Shown here: positions 7,317-13,803 of the stretch, piece by piece | Numbering within the stretch: position 1 is the first letter of the stretch | How the letters are laid out: every line of letters starts with the position of its first letter | DNA from: Chloroflexota bacterium | GTDB lineage: Bacteria > Chloroflexota > Dehalococcoidia > GIF9 > AB-539-J10 | Direction: 5' to 3' | Assembly (NCBI GenBank): GCA_030670425.1 | Contig: DAOVBS010000007.1 | Coordinates: 1 to 13,803, forward strand | Length of the DNA: 13,803 nt | The notes under the pieces: generated by a model | What the model was told of the DNA's origin: nothing | What the model saw: the letters and a program-made list of their open reading frames with translations, nothing else | The model's database searches: none | Translations under genes and position numbers: made by a program

Positions 7317-9194
7317 CTACTTCGAGGGACTGACCGGAATTGGGTCATGGGGGACTTCGATTTCCTCCCCTGACACCTTGGTCACAGCGCCGAATTTGGG
7401 CGGGCAGACATCAAGGCAGGTTCCACAATGAGTGCACTTGCTCTGGTCAATCACGTGGATCAGTCGTTTGTCACCTCTAATTGCGCCGACAGGGCAATTC
7501 CTGAGACAGATCATGCATCCCTGACACCTGTCTGGCAGAATGTAGTAGGACACAAGATCCTTGCAGACCAGTGCCGGGCAGCGTTGGTTTCGAATGTGCT
7601 CCTCGTATTCGCTGCGGAAATAGCGGAGGGTAGTCAGCACGGGATTTGGTGCCGTGCCGCCAAGAGCGCAGAGTGAGCCGTCCCTGACCGTTTCTGCGAG
7701 CTGTTGTAGCTTGTCGATATCGCCCTCTTGACCGCCACCCCGGGTGATGCGTTCGAGGATGTCAAGCATCTTCCTGGTGCCTACCCGGCAAGGGGCGCAT
7801 TTGCCGCAGGACTCGGCCTGGGTGAAGGTGAGGAAGAATCTGGCGAAATCCACTATGCACGTGTCCTCATCGACGACGATCATGCCACCTGAGCCCATGA
7901 TGGAGCCGGCCTGAGTCAGAGTCTCGTAATCCACGGGGAGGTCCAAGAGTTCCGCGGGTAGGCAGCCCCCTGAAGGACCGCCGGTCTGGACTGCTTTGAA
8001 CCGCTTGCCGTCCGGGATGCCGCCTCCGATCTCGTATATTATTGTGCGGAGAGTGGTGCCCATTGGCACCTCGACCAAGCCGTCGTTGGCGACCTTTCCT
8101 GTCAGCGCGAAAATCGCAGTGCCCTTGCTTTCCGCGGTGCCGATGCGTGCGAACGCTTCCGCCCCTAGGCTAATGATTACGGGGATAGTGGCAAGGGTCT
8201 TGACGTTGTTGATGTTGGTTGGCTTACCCCAGAGGCCCGACTGGGCAGGGAAGGGTGGGCGGGGGCGGGGCATTCCGCGTTTTCCTTCGATGGAAGCCAT
8301 TAGTGCCGTCTCTTCACCACAGACAAAGGCTCCTGCACCTTCCTTTATCTCTACCTCGAAGTCGAAACCGGAACCGAGGATGCTATGGCCCAGTAGCCCG
8401 TGCTGCTGTGCCTGGCTGAGAGCAATGCGAAGGCGCCGAATCGCGAGTGGATACTCAGCACGGGCATAGATGTAGCCCGTGGTAGCGCCGATAGCGTACG
8501 CGGCGATGGTCATGCCCTCGATTACGCTGTGAGGGTCGGCCTCCAGGATTGAGCGGTCCATGAATGCTCCAGGGTCACCTTCATCGGCATTGCAGACCAT
8601 GTACTTCTCTTGCCCAGGGGCTTTGCGGCAGAACTCCCACTTGAGACCCGTGGGAAAGCCGGCACCACCACGGCCACGCAAGCCAGAATGCTTGATCTCT
8701 TCAATTACTTGTTCTGGAGTCATCTCAAGGAGCGCTTTTCTCATCGACTCGTAGCCCCCGGAAGCCGAGTAGTCGTCGATATCTTCCGGGTCAATATTTC
8801 CGCAATTGTGTAAAACAACACGCTGCTGTTTCTCGTAGAATTCGATGTCCCGATGGTAGGGTATGGGGGCGCCTGTGACCTGGTCTCGATAGAAGAGCCT
8901 TTCCACTGGCTTTCCATCTCGCAGATGAGACTCAGCGATCTCACGCACGTCTTCTGGTCTGACATGAGTGTAGAGAATACCCTCAGGCTCGAGGTGGACA
9001 ATTGGGCCTTGTTGACAGAAGCCGTGACACCCAGTGAATTTCACCTCAAACGCTTTCGCCAGTCCCAACCGAGTGATTTCCCCATCTAAGCCAGCTCGAA
9101 CTTGGTCTGATTTGGAGGAAATACATCCTGTTCCCCCACAAACGAAGACTGTGCCTCTGGAATTGATATGCGTTGAATCTTCCACGTGTTTCAC
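7317..9194 (-). CDS. NuoF/HndC-like NAD(P)H-oxidising flavoprotein subunit of the formate dehydrogenase
   Basis: A 625-residue diaphorase subunit carrying FMN and binding NAD(P)(H), of the type found in multimeric formate dehydrogenases and FeFe hydrogenases. Domains in order: a thioredoxin-like [2Fe-2S] domain (C19, C24, C56, C60); a NuoF core with the Gly-rich NAD/FMN site GLRGRGGAGFPTG (171-183), the flavin segment CNADEGDPGAF (201-211) and ETALMASIEGKRGMPRPRPP; an SLBB domain around 370-440; the [4Fe-4S] site ESCGKCAPC with C463, C466, C469 and C509; and a C-terminal pair of ferredoxin clusters (C557/560/563/567 and C587/590/593/597). The start is GTG at 9194, overlapping the NuoE stop by four bases (GTGA), with GAGGG six bases before it. 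The C-terminal ferredoxins and N-terminal [2Fe-2S] match bifurcating-type subunits, so coupling to ferredoxin is possible, not shown. Confidence 0.94.
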   Translation of the reverse strand: MKHVEDSTHINSRGTVFVCGGTGCISSKSDQVRAGLDGEITRLGLAKAFEVKFTGCHGFCQQGPIVHLEPEGILYTHVRPEDVREIAESHLRDGKPVERLFYRDQVTGAPIPYHRDIEFYEKQQRVVLHNCGNIDPEDIDDYSASGGYESMRKALLEMTPEQVIEEIKHSGLRGRGGAGFPTGLKWEFCRKAPGQEKYMVCNADEGDPGAFMDRSILEADPHSVIEGMTIAAYAIGATTGYIYARAEYPLAIRRLRIALSQAQQHGLLGHSILGSGFDFEVEIKEGAGAFVCGEETALMASIEGKRGMPRPRPPFPAQSGLWGKPTNINNVKTLATIPVIISLGAEAFARIGTAESKGTAIFALTGKVANDGLVEVPMGTTLRTIIYEIGGGIPDGKRFKAVQTGGPSGGCLPAELLDLPVDYETLTQAGSIMGSGGMIVVDEDTCIVDFARFFLTFTQAESCGKCAPCRVGTRKMLDILERITRGGGQEGDIDKLQQLAETVRDGSLCALGGTAPNPVLTTLRYFRSEYEEHIRNQRCPALVCKDLVSYYILPDRCQGCMICLRNCPVGAIRGDKRLIHVIDQSKCTHCGTCLDVCPPKFGAVTKVSGEEIEVPHDPIPVSPSK

Positions 9195-9655
9195 CCTTGT
9201 CCCTCACCCTTGGTCTTAGAGAAAAGCTCCGCTACTTTCTTCGTGGTCATTTGCCCGTGAACCTCAGTGTTTATCACCATTGTAGGTGCCAAGGCACAAC
9301 AACCGAGGCAGGCGACGGTTTCGAGGCTATACTCCATATCAGGAGAAGTTTCAGCCTCCTTGATACCCAATCGCCTTTCCACTTCCGCCAGGATCCTGGC
9401 ACCACCTTGAACGTGGCAGGCCGTGCCGCGGCACACCGTGACGAGATTCCTGCCCACCGGGCTCGTTCTAAACTGGGCATAGAAGGTGAGAACGCCATAG
9501 ATTTCGCTCTCTGGGGTCCCCAAGAAGCGGGCGATTTGCACAACCGCTTCCTCGGGGAGATAGCCCAGTTTTGCTTGAACTGCCTGCAAGATAGGGATGA
9601 GGGATCCTCGGCGGCCTTTATACGGTGCCAGAATCTCAGCAAGCTCCTGGGTCAT
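9191..9655 (-). CDS. NuoE/HndA-like [2Fe-2S] thioredoxin-fold subunit
   Basis: A 154-residue subunit of normal NuoE length. It has an N-terminal helical bundle (LIPILQAVQAKLGYLPEEAV) followed by a thioredoxin-like domain holding one [2Fe-2S] cluster: C75 and C80 in CRGTACHVQG, and C116 and C120 in CLGCCALAP. An extra Cys (C119) lies between the last two. ATG at 9655 has GGAGG four bases upstream. It overlaps the following nuoF-like gene by four bases, so it should be made in step with it and form the NuoE-NuoF-FdhA complex. It is separated from the DUF3786 gene upstream by 83 bases with a possible hairpin. Confidence 0.95.
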   Translation of the reverse strand: MTQELAEILAPYKGRRGSLIPILQAVQAKLGYLPEEAVVQIARFLGTPESEIYGVLTFYAQFRTSPVGRNLVTVCRGTACHVQGGARILAEVERRLGIKEAETSPDMEYSLETVACLGCCALAPTMVINTEVHGQMTTKKVAELFSKTKGEGQG

Positions 9656-9693
9656 GGTACCTCCAAAGATGACTGGTTTCCAAAAGCTGATGT

Positions 9694-9736
9694 CGAAATG
9701 GGTGGTGCATCAGGCGTGGGGGGACTCTCCATTTCG
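9694..9736 (-). other. Possible hairpin between the DUF3786 gene and nuoE
   Basis: CGAAATGG (9694-9701) and CCATTTCG (9729-9736) form an 8-bp stem with a 27-base loop, starting two bases after the DUF3786 stop codon on the minus strand. It could be a partial terminator or processing site that sets the nuoE-nuoF-fdhA segment apart from the upstream genes. The long loop and lack of a strong T run keep confidence low. No clear promoter was seen in the rest of this 83-base gap. Confidence 0.25.
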
Positions 9737-9738
9737 CT

Positions 9739-10398
9739 CTAGCGCGCTCCCATCGCCGATGCCGGGACGTTTACAGTCAGCCTCCTGGCGAGCGTGGCGC
9801 AAACATCTCTTATGTCTTCGGTGGGCAGGTAGTCAGAGATATTGGCGTCAAACATGATGGTGCATGAGGATGGGAATTCCTCGTCGCCTCTGCGCATGAC
9901 GATGGTCACCGGGACTCGGCTGAAGGCGTTAACGGTCACAGATGCATCACCGTAGCTTGCCCTGAGTCCTCCCAGGGACGCCGCGGCATCCACTAGCAAC
10001 TCAGGTTCCCTGGCAAATCTATTCAGGATGGGCTTGATGGCCAACTGGTTGAACACAGGATAGTAGCTGGCGCATCCGGGCAACTCCCTGAAAGTAAGAA
10101 ACCTGTTGGTGGCCGGCGTACCTCTGGCTGAGACCAAATAGTGAAGAATGAGGATTCTGTCCTTCAGAGGCACTTCGCCGCCAGTTTCCTGGAAGGAGAC
10201 CTCGATGTCGGGAAGAGAGACAAGGTAAGGCCGGTTAAGGAAGAGGAGCATCACCTTGCCCGGGGTTGCGTATTGTGTGCCGCTTCTGAGACATTGCTGC
10301 TCCAGATCCATAGCGGCCAATTGCTGGCGGGCTAGCTTGTAAGCAAGCACGTACCCCTGCTCCCGAGTATTGGGCGATGATGAGCGCTGCCCCTCCAT
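9739..10398 (-). CDS. DUF3786 family protein
   Basis: A 219-residue soluble protein of unknown biochemical role. The segment from about 75 to 205 has the family pattern I associate with DUF3786: a VPLKDRILILHYLVSARGTP block (77-96), FLTFRELPGCASYYPVF (100-116), then RVPVTIVMRRGDEEFPSS and the C-terminal IMFDANISDYLPTEDIR. From general knowledge, the family is found in anaerobes, often near Wood-Ljungdahl or corrinoid genes; its function is not established to my knowledge. The start is ATG at 10398, one base after the metF stop codon with AGGA four bases upstream, which implies tight coupling to MetF. A longer reading to 10443 would run into metF. It has three cysteines (C36, C109, C179) but no Fe-S motif. 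Confidence 0.85.
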   Translation of the reverse strand: MEGQRSSSPNTREQGYVLAYKLARQQLAAMDLEQQCLRSGTQYATPGKVMLLFLNRPYLVSLPDIEVSFQETGGEVPLKDRILILHYLVSARGTPATNRFLTFRELPGCASYYPVFNQLAIKPILNRFAREPELLVDAAASLGGLRASYGDASVTVNAFSRVPVTIVMRRGDEEFPSSCTIMFDANISDYLPTEDIRDVCATLARRLTVNVPASAMGAR

Positions 10399-10399
10399 G

Positions 10400-11329
10400 T
10401 TATCCTGCCATCCTGGGGCGTGGCAGAAGACCTGCTGCCTCAACTATCTCGGGCACCGCCTCTTCCCACTCGATGGCCATGAGATGAATTCCTGCGACGC
10501 CTTCAATCTGCCGCACCTGGTTGATTATTTCCACACAGAGCTTGATGCCCTCCCGGGACACCTGTTCCTTGGGCACTCCGCGGAGACGTTCAATTGTCTC
10601 GTCGGGGACATCCATTCCAGGGACTCTGGTCTTCATGTACCTTGCGGCACCTACCGATTTTATGGGAGCGACTCCAGCGAGGATCCTGGTCTTCTGGTGC
10701 AGTCCCCTATCACGGGCACGCTTCATCCACTCGGCAAACCTGGCCACGTTGTAGATGATCTGAGTCTGGATGAAATCCGCCCCTGCCGTTACCTTCTTGG
10801 CAAGGCGGACTGTCCTGAAATCGAAGGGGTCAGCGAAGGGATTGGCGGCCGCGCCCAGAAAGAGGTTTGGTGCAACTGCCATCTCATCTCCGCACTGAAA
10901 TCTCCTGTCGTCCCGCATGTCCTTGACCATCTTGACAAACTGGATGGAATCCAGGTCAAAAACGGCCTTGGCCTCGGGATGATTGCCGAACTTTATGTGG
11001 TCGCCGGTAAGACAGAGTATGTTGTTTATGCCCAGCGCCGCTGCACCCAATACGTCCATCTGCAGTGCAATGCGATTGCGGTCCCGGCAGGTCATCTGGA
11101 CGATGGGATCCAGCCCCTCCTCCTTGGCTATCATGCAGGCAGCCCAGCTCGACATACGTACCACGGCGGTCTGTCCATCGGTGACATTGAAGGCATCAAC
11201 GTTGCCCCGGAGTATCTTTGCCTTTCTTCTGATTACCTCAGGATCTGCGCTCTGCGGAGGTCCCAATTCGCCGGTGACAGCGAATTGTCCGGCTTCCAGA
11301 ACTCTTTCCAGGTTACTGCTAGTTTTCGT
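10400..11329 (-). CDS. metF: 5,10-methylenetetrahydrofolate reductase (MetF), apparent ACG start
   Basis: The product (309 residues) would reduce methylene-THF to methyl-THF, the last folate step of the Wood-Ljungdahl methyl branch, as a TIM-barrel flavoprotein. Seen: the N-terminal TGELGPP with the catalytic Glu (E21), ILCLTGD (flavin-site region), VAPNLFLGAAANP and GADFIQTQIIYN. The start is unusual. The best reading begins at ACG (11327-11329), six bases after a clear AGGAG (11336-11340), giving KTSSNLERVLEAGQFAVTGELGPP with normal family alignment. There is no in-frame ATG, GTG or TTG between the upstream stop (TAA, about 11354) and a TTG at 11266, and the TTG start would lose the catalytic Glu by one codon. 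ACG may be a true near-cognate start or a base error for ATG. A MetV partner is not in the window. It is coupled to the DUF3786 gene downstream. Confidence 0.9.
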   Translation of the reverse strand, partial: TKTSSNLERVLEAGQFAVTGELGPPQSADPEVIRRKAKILRGNVDAFNVTDGQTAVVRMSSWAACMIAKEEGLDPIVQMTCRDRNRIALQMDVLGAAALGINNILCLTGDHIKFGNHPEAKAVFDLDSIQFVKMVKDMRDDRRFQCGDEMAVAPNLFLGAAANPFADPFDFRTVRLAKKVTAGADFIQTQIIYNVARFAEWMKRARDRGLHQKTRILAGVAPIKSVGAARYMKTRVPGMDVPDETIERLRGVPKEQVSREGIKLCVEIINQVRQIEGVAGIHLMAIEWEEAVPEIVEAAGLLPRPRMAG

Positions 11330-11335
11330 AGGTGT

Positions 11336-11340
11336 CTCCT
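11336..11340 (-). promoter_or_regulatory. Ribosome binding site that decides the metF start
   Basis: AGGAG on the minus strand, with the six-base spacer ACACCT before the ACG codon at 11329. This is ideal spacing for initiation at ACG and far too distant to serve the TTG at 11266. A separate short reading frame, ATG at 11354 to TAG at 11319 (11 codons), runs across this site in another frame. Confidence 0.6.
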
Positions 11341-11346
11341 GTAGCA

Positions 11347-11383
11347 GCCGGCATTAAGTCACGGATTTGCGGTGCCGGCAAAT
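11347..11383 (-). promoter_or_regulatory. Alternative hairpins in the metF leader
   Basis: GCCGGCA (11347-11353) can pair with TGCCGGC (11373-11379), a 7-bp stem with a 19-base loop. ATTTGC (11365-11370) can instead pair with GCAAAT (11378-11383). The two stems share bases and exclude each other. The structure sits just upstream of the metF ribosome binding site, where it could affect translation. The stems are short and could be chance. Confidence 0.25.
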
Positions 11384-11388
11384 GCGAC

Positions 11389-11418
11389 ATTGTATCTCAC
11401 CAGAACAAGGCACATCAA
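11389..11418 (-). promoter_or_regulatory. Putative internal promoter upstream of metF
   Basis: On the minus strand, TTGATG (11413-11418; 4 of 6 matches) and TACAAT (11389-11394; 5 of 6) are separated by 18 bases, in the 103-base gap between the cooC-like gene and metF. It would start a transcript near 11382 with a leader of about 53 bases holding the hairpins described there. This would let metF and the FDH genes be expressed apart from the cooC-like genes. Confidence 0.4.
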
Positions 11419-11432
11419 TACGCCGTACCCAC

Positions 11433-12206
11433 TCAATCCCCCTGCTTGATGTCATAGCCCGCCTTCTGCAGAACCCCTTTCACGGATAGGGCAGCGGGTG
11501 AATTGCCGGGCAAGTCCAGCAGGGATTGTCCCTCCAGATTGCGTTGCCTGACAGCTGGGTCGAAGTCTATCTTCCCGAGATAGGCTCCCCCTGTACTTCG
11601 CAGCTGTTCTTCTGTCTCTGTGGTGAACCTGTGGTTACCCACCAGATGGAGGTGGTGGCAGCCAACCTTCAATGCCGCCGTAATGGCTCTGACTCGTTCT
11701 ATATGCTTGAGGGACTTCTGGGAGGGGTCGAGAATGACGAAGAGGTCATCTATATCCACCACGACCTTGCGGTTCAGGTGCTCCAATCCGGCCGGTGAGT
11801 CTATCAACAGCTCTCGGTAGCCTTGAGCCAAGGCGGGGATGGCGTCCTTGAGGACCGCATCGGGGGCGCAGTAGCAGCCCACAGTGAACTTTGTCCCCAG
11901 GGTGATGAGATCGAATTCTGGACTGCTGTATATGCAGTCGCTCTGGACGGCCTGTTGCAGCACGTCATCAAGGACATCGTAGCCGGTGCGTCCACTGGCC
12001 TTATTCTGCTTCGTAATGGCGTACAGCGTGTCCGAGATGGTCTTCTTGCCATGACTGCTCAGGTCTATGCCGAGCATACCGGCCAGACTCTCATCGGGAT
12101 CAAGGTCTATGAGCAGCATCGGGGGATGGAGATACTTGGTGGCCAGAGCCACAAAGGTTGACTTTCCCACCCCTCCCCTGCCGGTGGACACTATTATCTT
12201 TGCCAT
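11433..12206 (-). CDS. CooC-type nickel-insertion ATPase (copy 1)
   Basis: A 257-residue MinD/NifH-fold P-loop ATPase of the CooC/AcsF group, which helps load nickel into carbon monoxide dehydrogenase or acetyl-CoA synthase. Seen: a deviant Walker A STGRGGVGKST (7-17), the acidic IDLDPDESL switch (33-41), the CXC metal motif GCYCAPD (C111, C113) that in CooC binds metal at the dimer interface, and DSPAGLEHLNRK (136-146). The usual signature Lys of deviant Walker A (GKGG) is Arg here (R10). ATG at 12206 is the only start in frame near the P-loop. AGGGAGG lies about 16 bases upstream, further than ideal. It lies 82 bases after its paralogue. No CODH or ACS gene is in the window, so the client enzyme is inferred. 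Confidence 0.88.
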   Translation of the reverse strand: MAKIIVSTGRGGVGKSTFVALATKYLHPPMLLIDLDPDESLAGMLGIDLSSHGKKTISDTLYAITKQNKASGRTGYDVLDDVLQQAVQSDCIYSSPEFDLITLGTKFTVGCYCAPDAVLKDAIPALAQGYRELLIDSPAGLEHLNRKVVVDIDDLFVILDPSQKSLKHIERVRAITAALKVGCHHLHLVGNHRFTTETEEQLRSTGGAYLGKIDFDPAVRQRNLEGQSLLDLPGNSPAALSVKGVLQKAGYDIKQGD

Positions 12207-12288
12207 ATTGCCGATCGGGCAGCCTCCCTTTCGCTGATTACCACAGTTCCGCCATCAAGTGTGTGTATTGGGCTGGCAGACGGCGACC

Positions 12289-13044
12289 TCATATACAGCC
12301 TGCTTTCGCCAGAATTCTCTGAACGGAAAGGAGAGCGGGCGAATCCTCAGGCAACTGCAGGAGAGAGCGACCCTCCATGTTGTATTCCTCTACTTGGGGA
12401 TCGTAGTCTATTCTGCCCAAATAGACCTGGCCACTGCTACGCAGGAAGTCTTCCGCCTGCTCATGGAACTCGTGGCTGCCAACCAGATAGAGATGGTTGT
12501 ATCTAGTTCCCACCTGTTGAAGGATCTCCTTGATCCTGGCTATGTGTTTCAGGGATTTATCAGAGGGGTCACACAGAACGAACATATCATCCACCTCTGA
12601 CATCACGTTCCGGTTCAGGTGCTCCACCCCGGCGGGCGAATCCATCACCACACTGACGTAGTTCCTGGCCAGCCTGGGGATGGTTCTTCTGAGCAGGTTG
12701 TCAGGGGCGCAATAGCAACCCTCGGTGAGCTTTGTTCCCAGTGTGATGAGGTCGAACTTCCTGCTTTCGTACAGGCAATCGCTCCACAGCAGAGACTCCA
12801 TCAGCTCATTTGTGGTGATCGAGGGATTTATGTTGCTTCTCCTTCTGGCAATGACGTCGTAGAGCGCCTCGGAGACGGTTCTTTTCCCTTCCCTGGCGAA
12901 GTCGGCTCCAAGCATGTCGGCCAGACTCAGGTCGGGGTCCAGGTCAATAAGCAAGATTGGAGGTTTGAGGAATCTGCTGGCGAGGGCGACAAAGGTTGAT
13001 TTTCCAGTTCCCCCTCTTCCTGTGGAGACAATTCTTCTGGCCAT
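12289..13044 (-). CDS. CooC-type nickel-insertion ATPase (copy 2)
   Basis: A 251-residue paralogue of the gene downstream, with about half the positions identical by eye over the whole length. Seen: deviant Walker A STGRGGTGKST (7-17) with R10 in the signature Lys position, IDLDPDLSL (33-41), GCYCAPD (C110, C112), DSPAGVEHLNRN (135-146) and the shared ending EGRSLLQLPEDSPALLSV. The stretch between the P-loop and the CXC motif (about 63-90) differs most from copy 1, so the two may serve different clients, such as CODH and ACS (inference). ATG at 13044 is preceded very closely by AAAGGA. It lies 56 bases after the end of the second NuoF-like gene and is probably co-transcribed with it. Tandem duplication is the simplest origin. 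Confidence 0.88.
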   Translation of the reverse strand: MARRIVSTGRGGTGKSTFVALASRFLKPPILLIDLDPDLSLADMLGADFAREGKRTVSEALYDVIARRRSNINPSITTNELMESLLWSDCLYESRKFDLITLGTKLTEGCYCAPDNLLRRTIPRLARNYVSVVMDSPAGVEHLNRNVMSEVDDMFVLCDPSDKSLKHIARIKEILQQVGTRYNHLYLVGSHEFHEQAEDFLRSSGQVYLGRIDYDPQVEEYNMEGRSLLQLPEDSPALLSVQRILAKAGCI

Positions 13045-13100
13045 GTCCTTTCTCTGCTGCTTGTTCCTCCGGGCAAGGGCGAGGGCATCGGTGTTGGAGG

Positions 13101-13803
13101 CTACGTCGGCTTACTCAGGGCCTTTTCTTTGGCGGCTGCGTCTTCCGGGGGCAATTTGGTGATAGGGGATAGCTTGACTACCGCGTTGTACTCGGGGGGA
13201 CAGACGGATATGCAGACGCCGCAGCTAACGCATTTCTCCTGGTCGATGTGTTTTATTTCGCCGGCACCCCCCTTGATGGCTTCAGTAGGACAAGTGAGGA
13301 CGCAATGCTCACAGGACCTATCACATCTATCGGGTAGAATGTAGTAGGCAGTGAGCCCGGTGCAGACCTTAGCTGGGCACGTTTTCTCCAGAATGTGTGC
13401 TTCGTATTCGTCCCGGAAGTAGCGAATGGTGGTGAGCACAGGATTGGGTGCCGTGCGCCCCAGGGCGCATAGAGCCCCGCCTTTGACGTCTGTGGCGAGT
13501 TCCAGGAGAGAGTCGATGTCTTCAAGCCTGGCTTGGCCAGCACTGATGTCCTCGAGTATCCTGAGCATCTGCAGGGTTCCCAAACGACATGGAGTGCATT
13601 TGCCGCAGGATTCTCTGGTACTGAAGTCAAGGAAGAACTTGGCGGCGTCGACCGGGCAGTTGTCTTCATCCATGGCAATCATGCCCCCTGAGCCCATCAT
13701 CGAGCCAGCTTGCAGGAGAGAATCGAAATCAACGGGGGTGTCCAGCAGGGCTTCAGGAAGACAACCGCCTGAAGGACCGCCTATCTGCACAGCTTTCAGC
13801 CGC
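13101..13803 (-). CDS. Second NuoF-like diaphorase subunit, cut by the window edge
   Basis: Only the C-terminal 233 or so residues are present; the frame continues open past 13803 ([16 protein letters not shown]), so the start lies outside the window. It aligns closely with the C-terminal part of the NuoF-like subunit at 7317-9194: the SLBB end ([11 protein letters not shown]), the [4Fe-4S] site ESCGKCTPC with the later GGALCALG Cys, then two ferredoxin motifs. The first of these reads [12 protein letters not shown], that is CX3CX2CX3C, one residue longer than the standard CX2CX2CX3C of its paralogue (CQGCMICLRNC). The second ([11 protein letters not shown]) is normal. It may belong to another FDH, hydrogenase or MetF-linked electron-transfer complex encoded further upstream. 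Confidence 0.9.
   Translation of the reverse strand, partial: RLKAVQIGGPSGGCLPEALLDTPVDFDSLLQAGSMMGSGGMIAMDEDNCPVDAAKFFLDFSTRESCGKCTPCRLGTLQMLRILEDISAGQARLEDIDSLLELATDVKGGALCALGRTAPNPVLTTIRYFRDEYEAHILEKTCPAKVCTGLTAYYILPDRCDRSCEHCVLTCPTEAIKGGAGEIKHIDQEKCVSCGVCISVCPPEYNAVVKLSPITKLPPEDAAAKEKALSKPT

Noticed and set aside
9694..9736. Shared GAAATGG/CCATTTC arms in this hairpin and in the one at 736-770, as a possible dispersed repeat
   Set aside because: Only seven bases are shared, and the 736-770 copy is explained by the duplicated gene end.
10370..11344. 324-codon plus-strand open frame opposite metF
   Set aside because: It mirrors the metF codon pattern and has no family resemblance; metF is clearly the coding strand.
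12207..12288. Promoter or attenuator between the two cooC-like genes
   Set aside because: No -35/-10 pair with acceptable spacing and no convincing stem was found in these 82 bases; co-transcription is simpler.

Overview
This 13.8 kb window appears to come from a strictly anaerobic bacterium that uses the Wood-Ljungdahl (reductive acetyl-CoA) pathway. The evidence is one block holding an NAD-linked molybdo/tungsto formate dehydrogenase, a MetF-type methylenetetrahydrofolate reductase, two CooC-type nickel-insertion ATPases and a DUF3786 protein, with a MobA cofactor enzyme and a formate/nitrite channel nearby. The gene style and the NarL-type two-component system suggest a Chloroflexota (Dehalococcoidia-like) genome. 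That placement is inference from gene content; there is no rRNA or other marker gene in the window.

Layout. (1) 45-716 (+) is mobA. A perfect 15-bp inverted repeat separates it from a convergent pair. (2) 769-2276 (-) holds a small 94-residue protein followed by an FNT-family channel. The channel's C-terminal extension is a paralogue of the small protein. (3) 2430-4567 (+) is a NarL-type response regulator overlapping a membrane PAS histidine kinase, read divergently from the channel pair. (4) 4564-13803 (-) is one long co-directional run, in transcription order: second NuoF-like subunit (cut by the window edge), cooC-like, cooC-like, metF, DUF3786, nuoE-like, nuoF-like, fdhA. Its stop codon and that of the kinase overlap inside one CTAG.

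How the genes may work together (inference). FdhA with NuoE/NuoF would interconvert CO2 and formate using NAD(P)(H), possibly with ferredoxin. MobA supplies the bis-MGD cofactor, the FNT channel moves formate across the membrane, MetF performs a later methyl-branch step, and the CooC ATPases mature the nickel enzymes (CODH/ACS) that presumably lie outside the window. The two-component system is placed to sense an unknown signal and control the channel and/or the FDH run.

Most notable points: metF seems to start at ACG, and the only standard downstream alternative would remove the catalytic Glu; fdhA carries a diverged in-frame 48-bp tandem duplication; the FNT extension and the small protein are duplicates whose homology runs past the FNT stop codon; both CooC paralogues have Arg in place of the signature Lys of the deviant Walker A motif; and the second NuoF has an altered CX3CX2CX3C ferredoxin motif. 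No tRNA, rRNA, CRISPR array, insertion sequence or phage gene was seen. No gene-free stretch exceeds about 160 bases.
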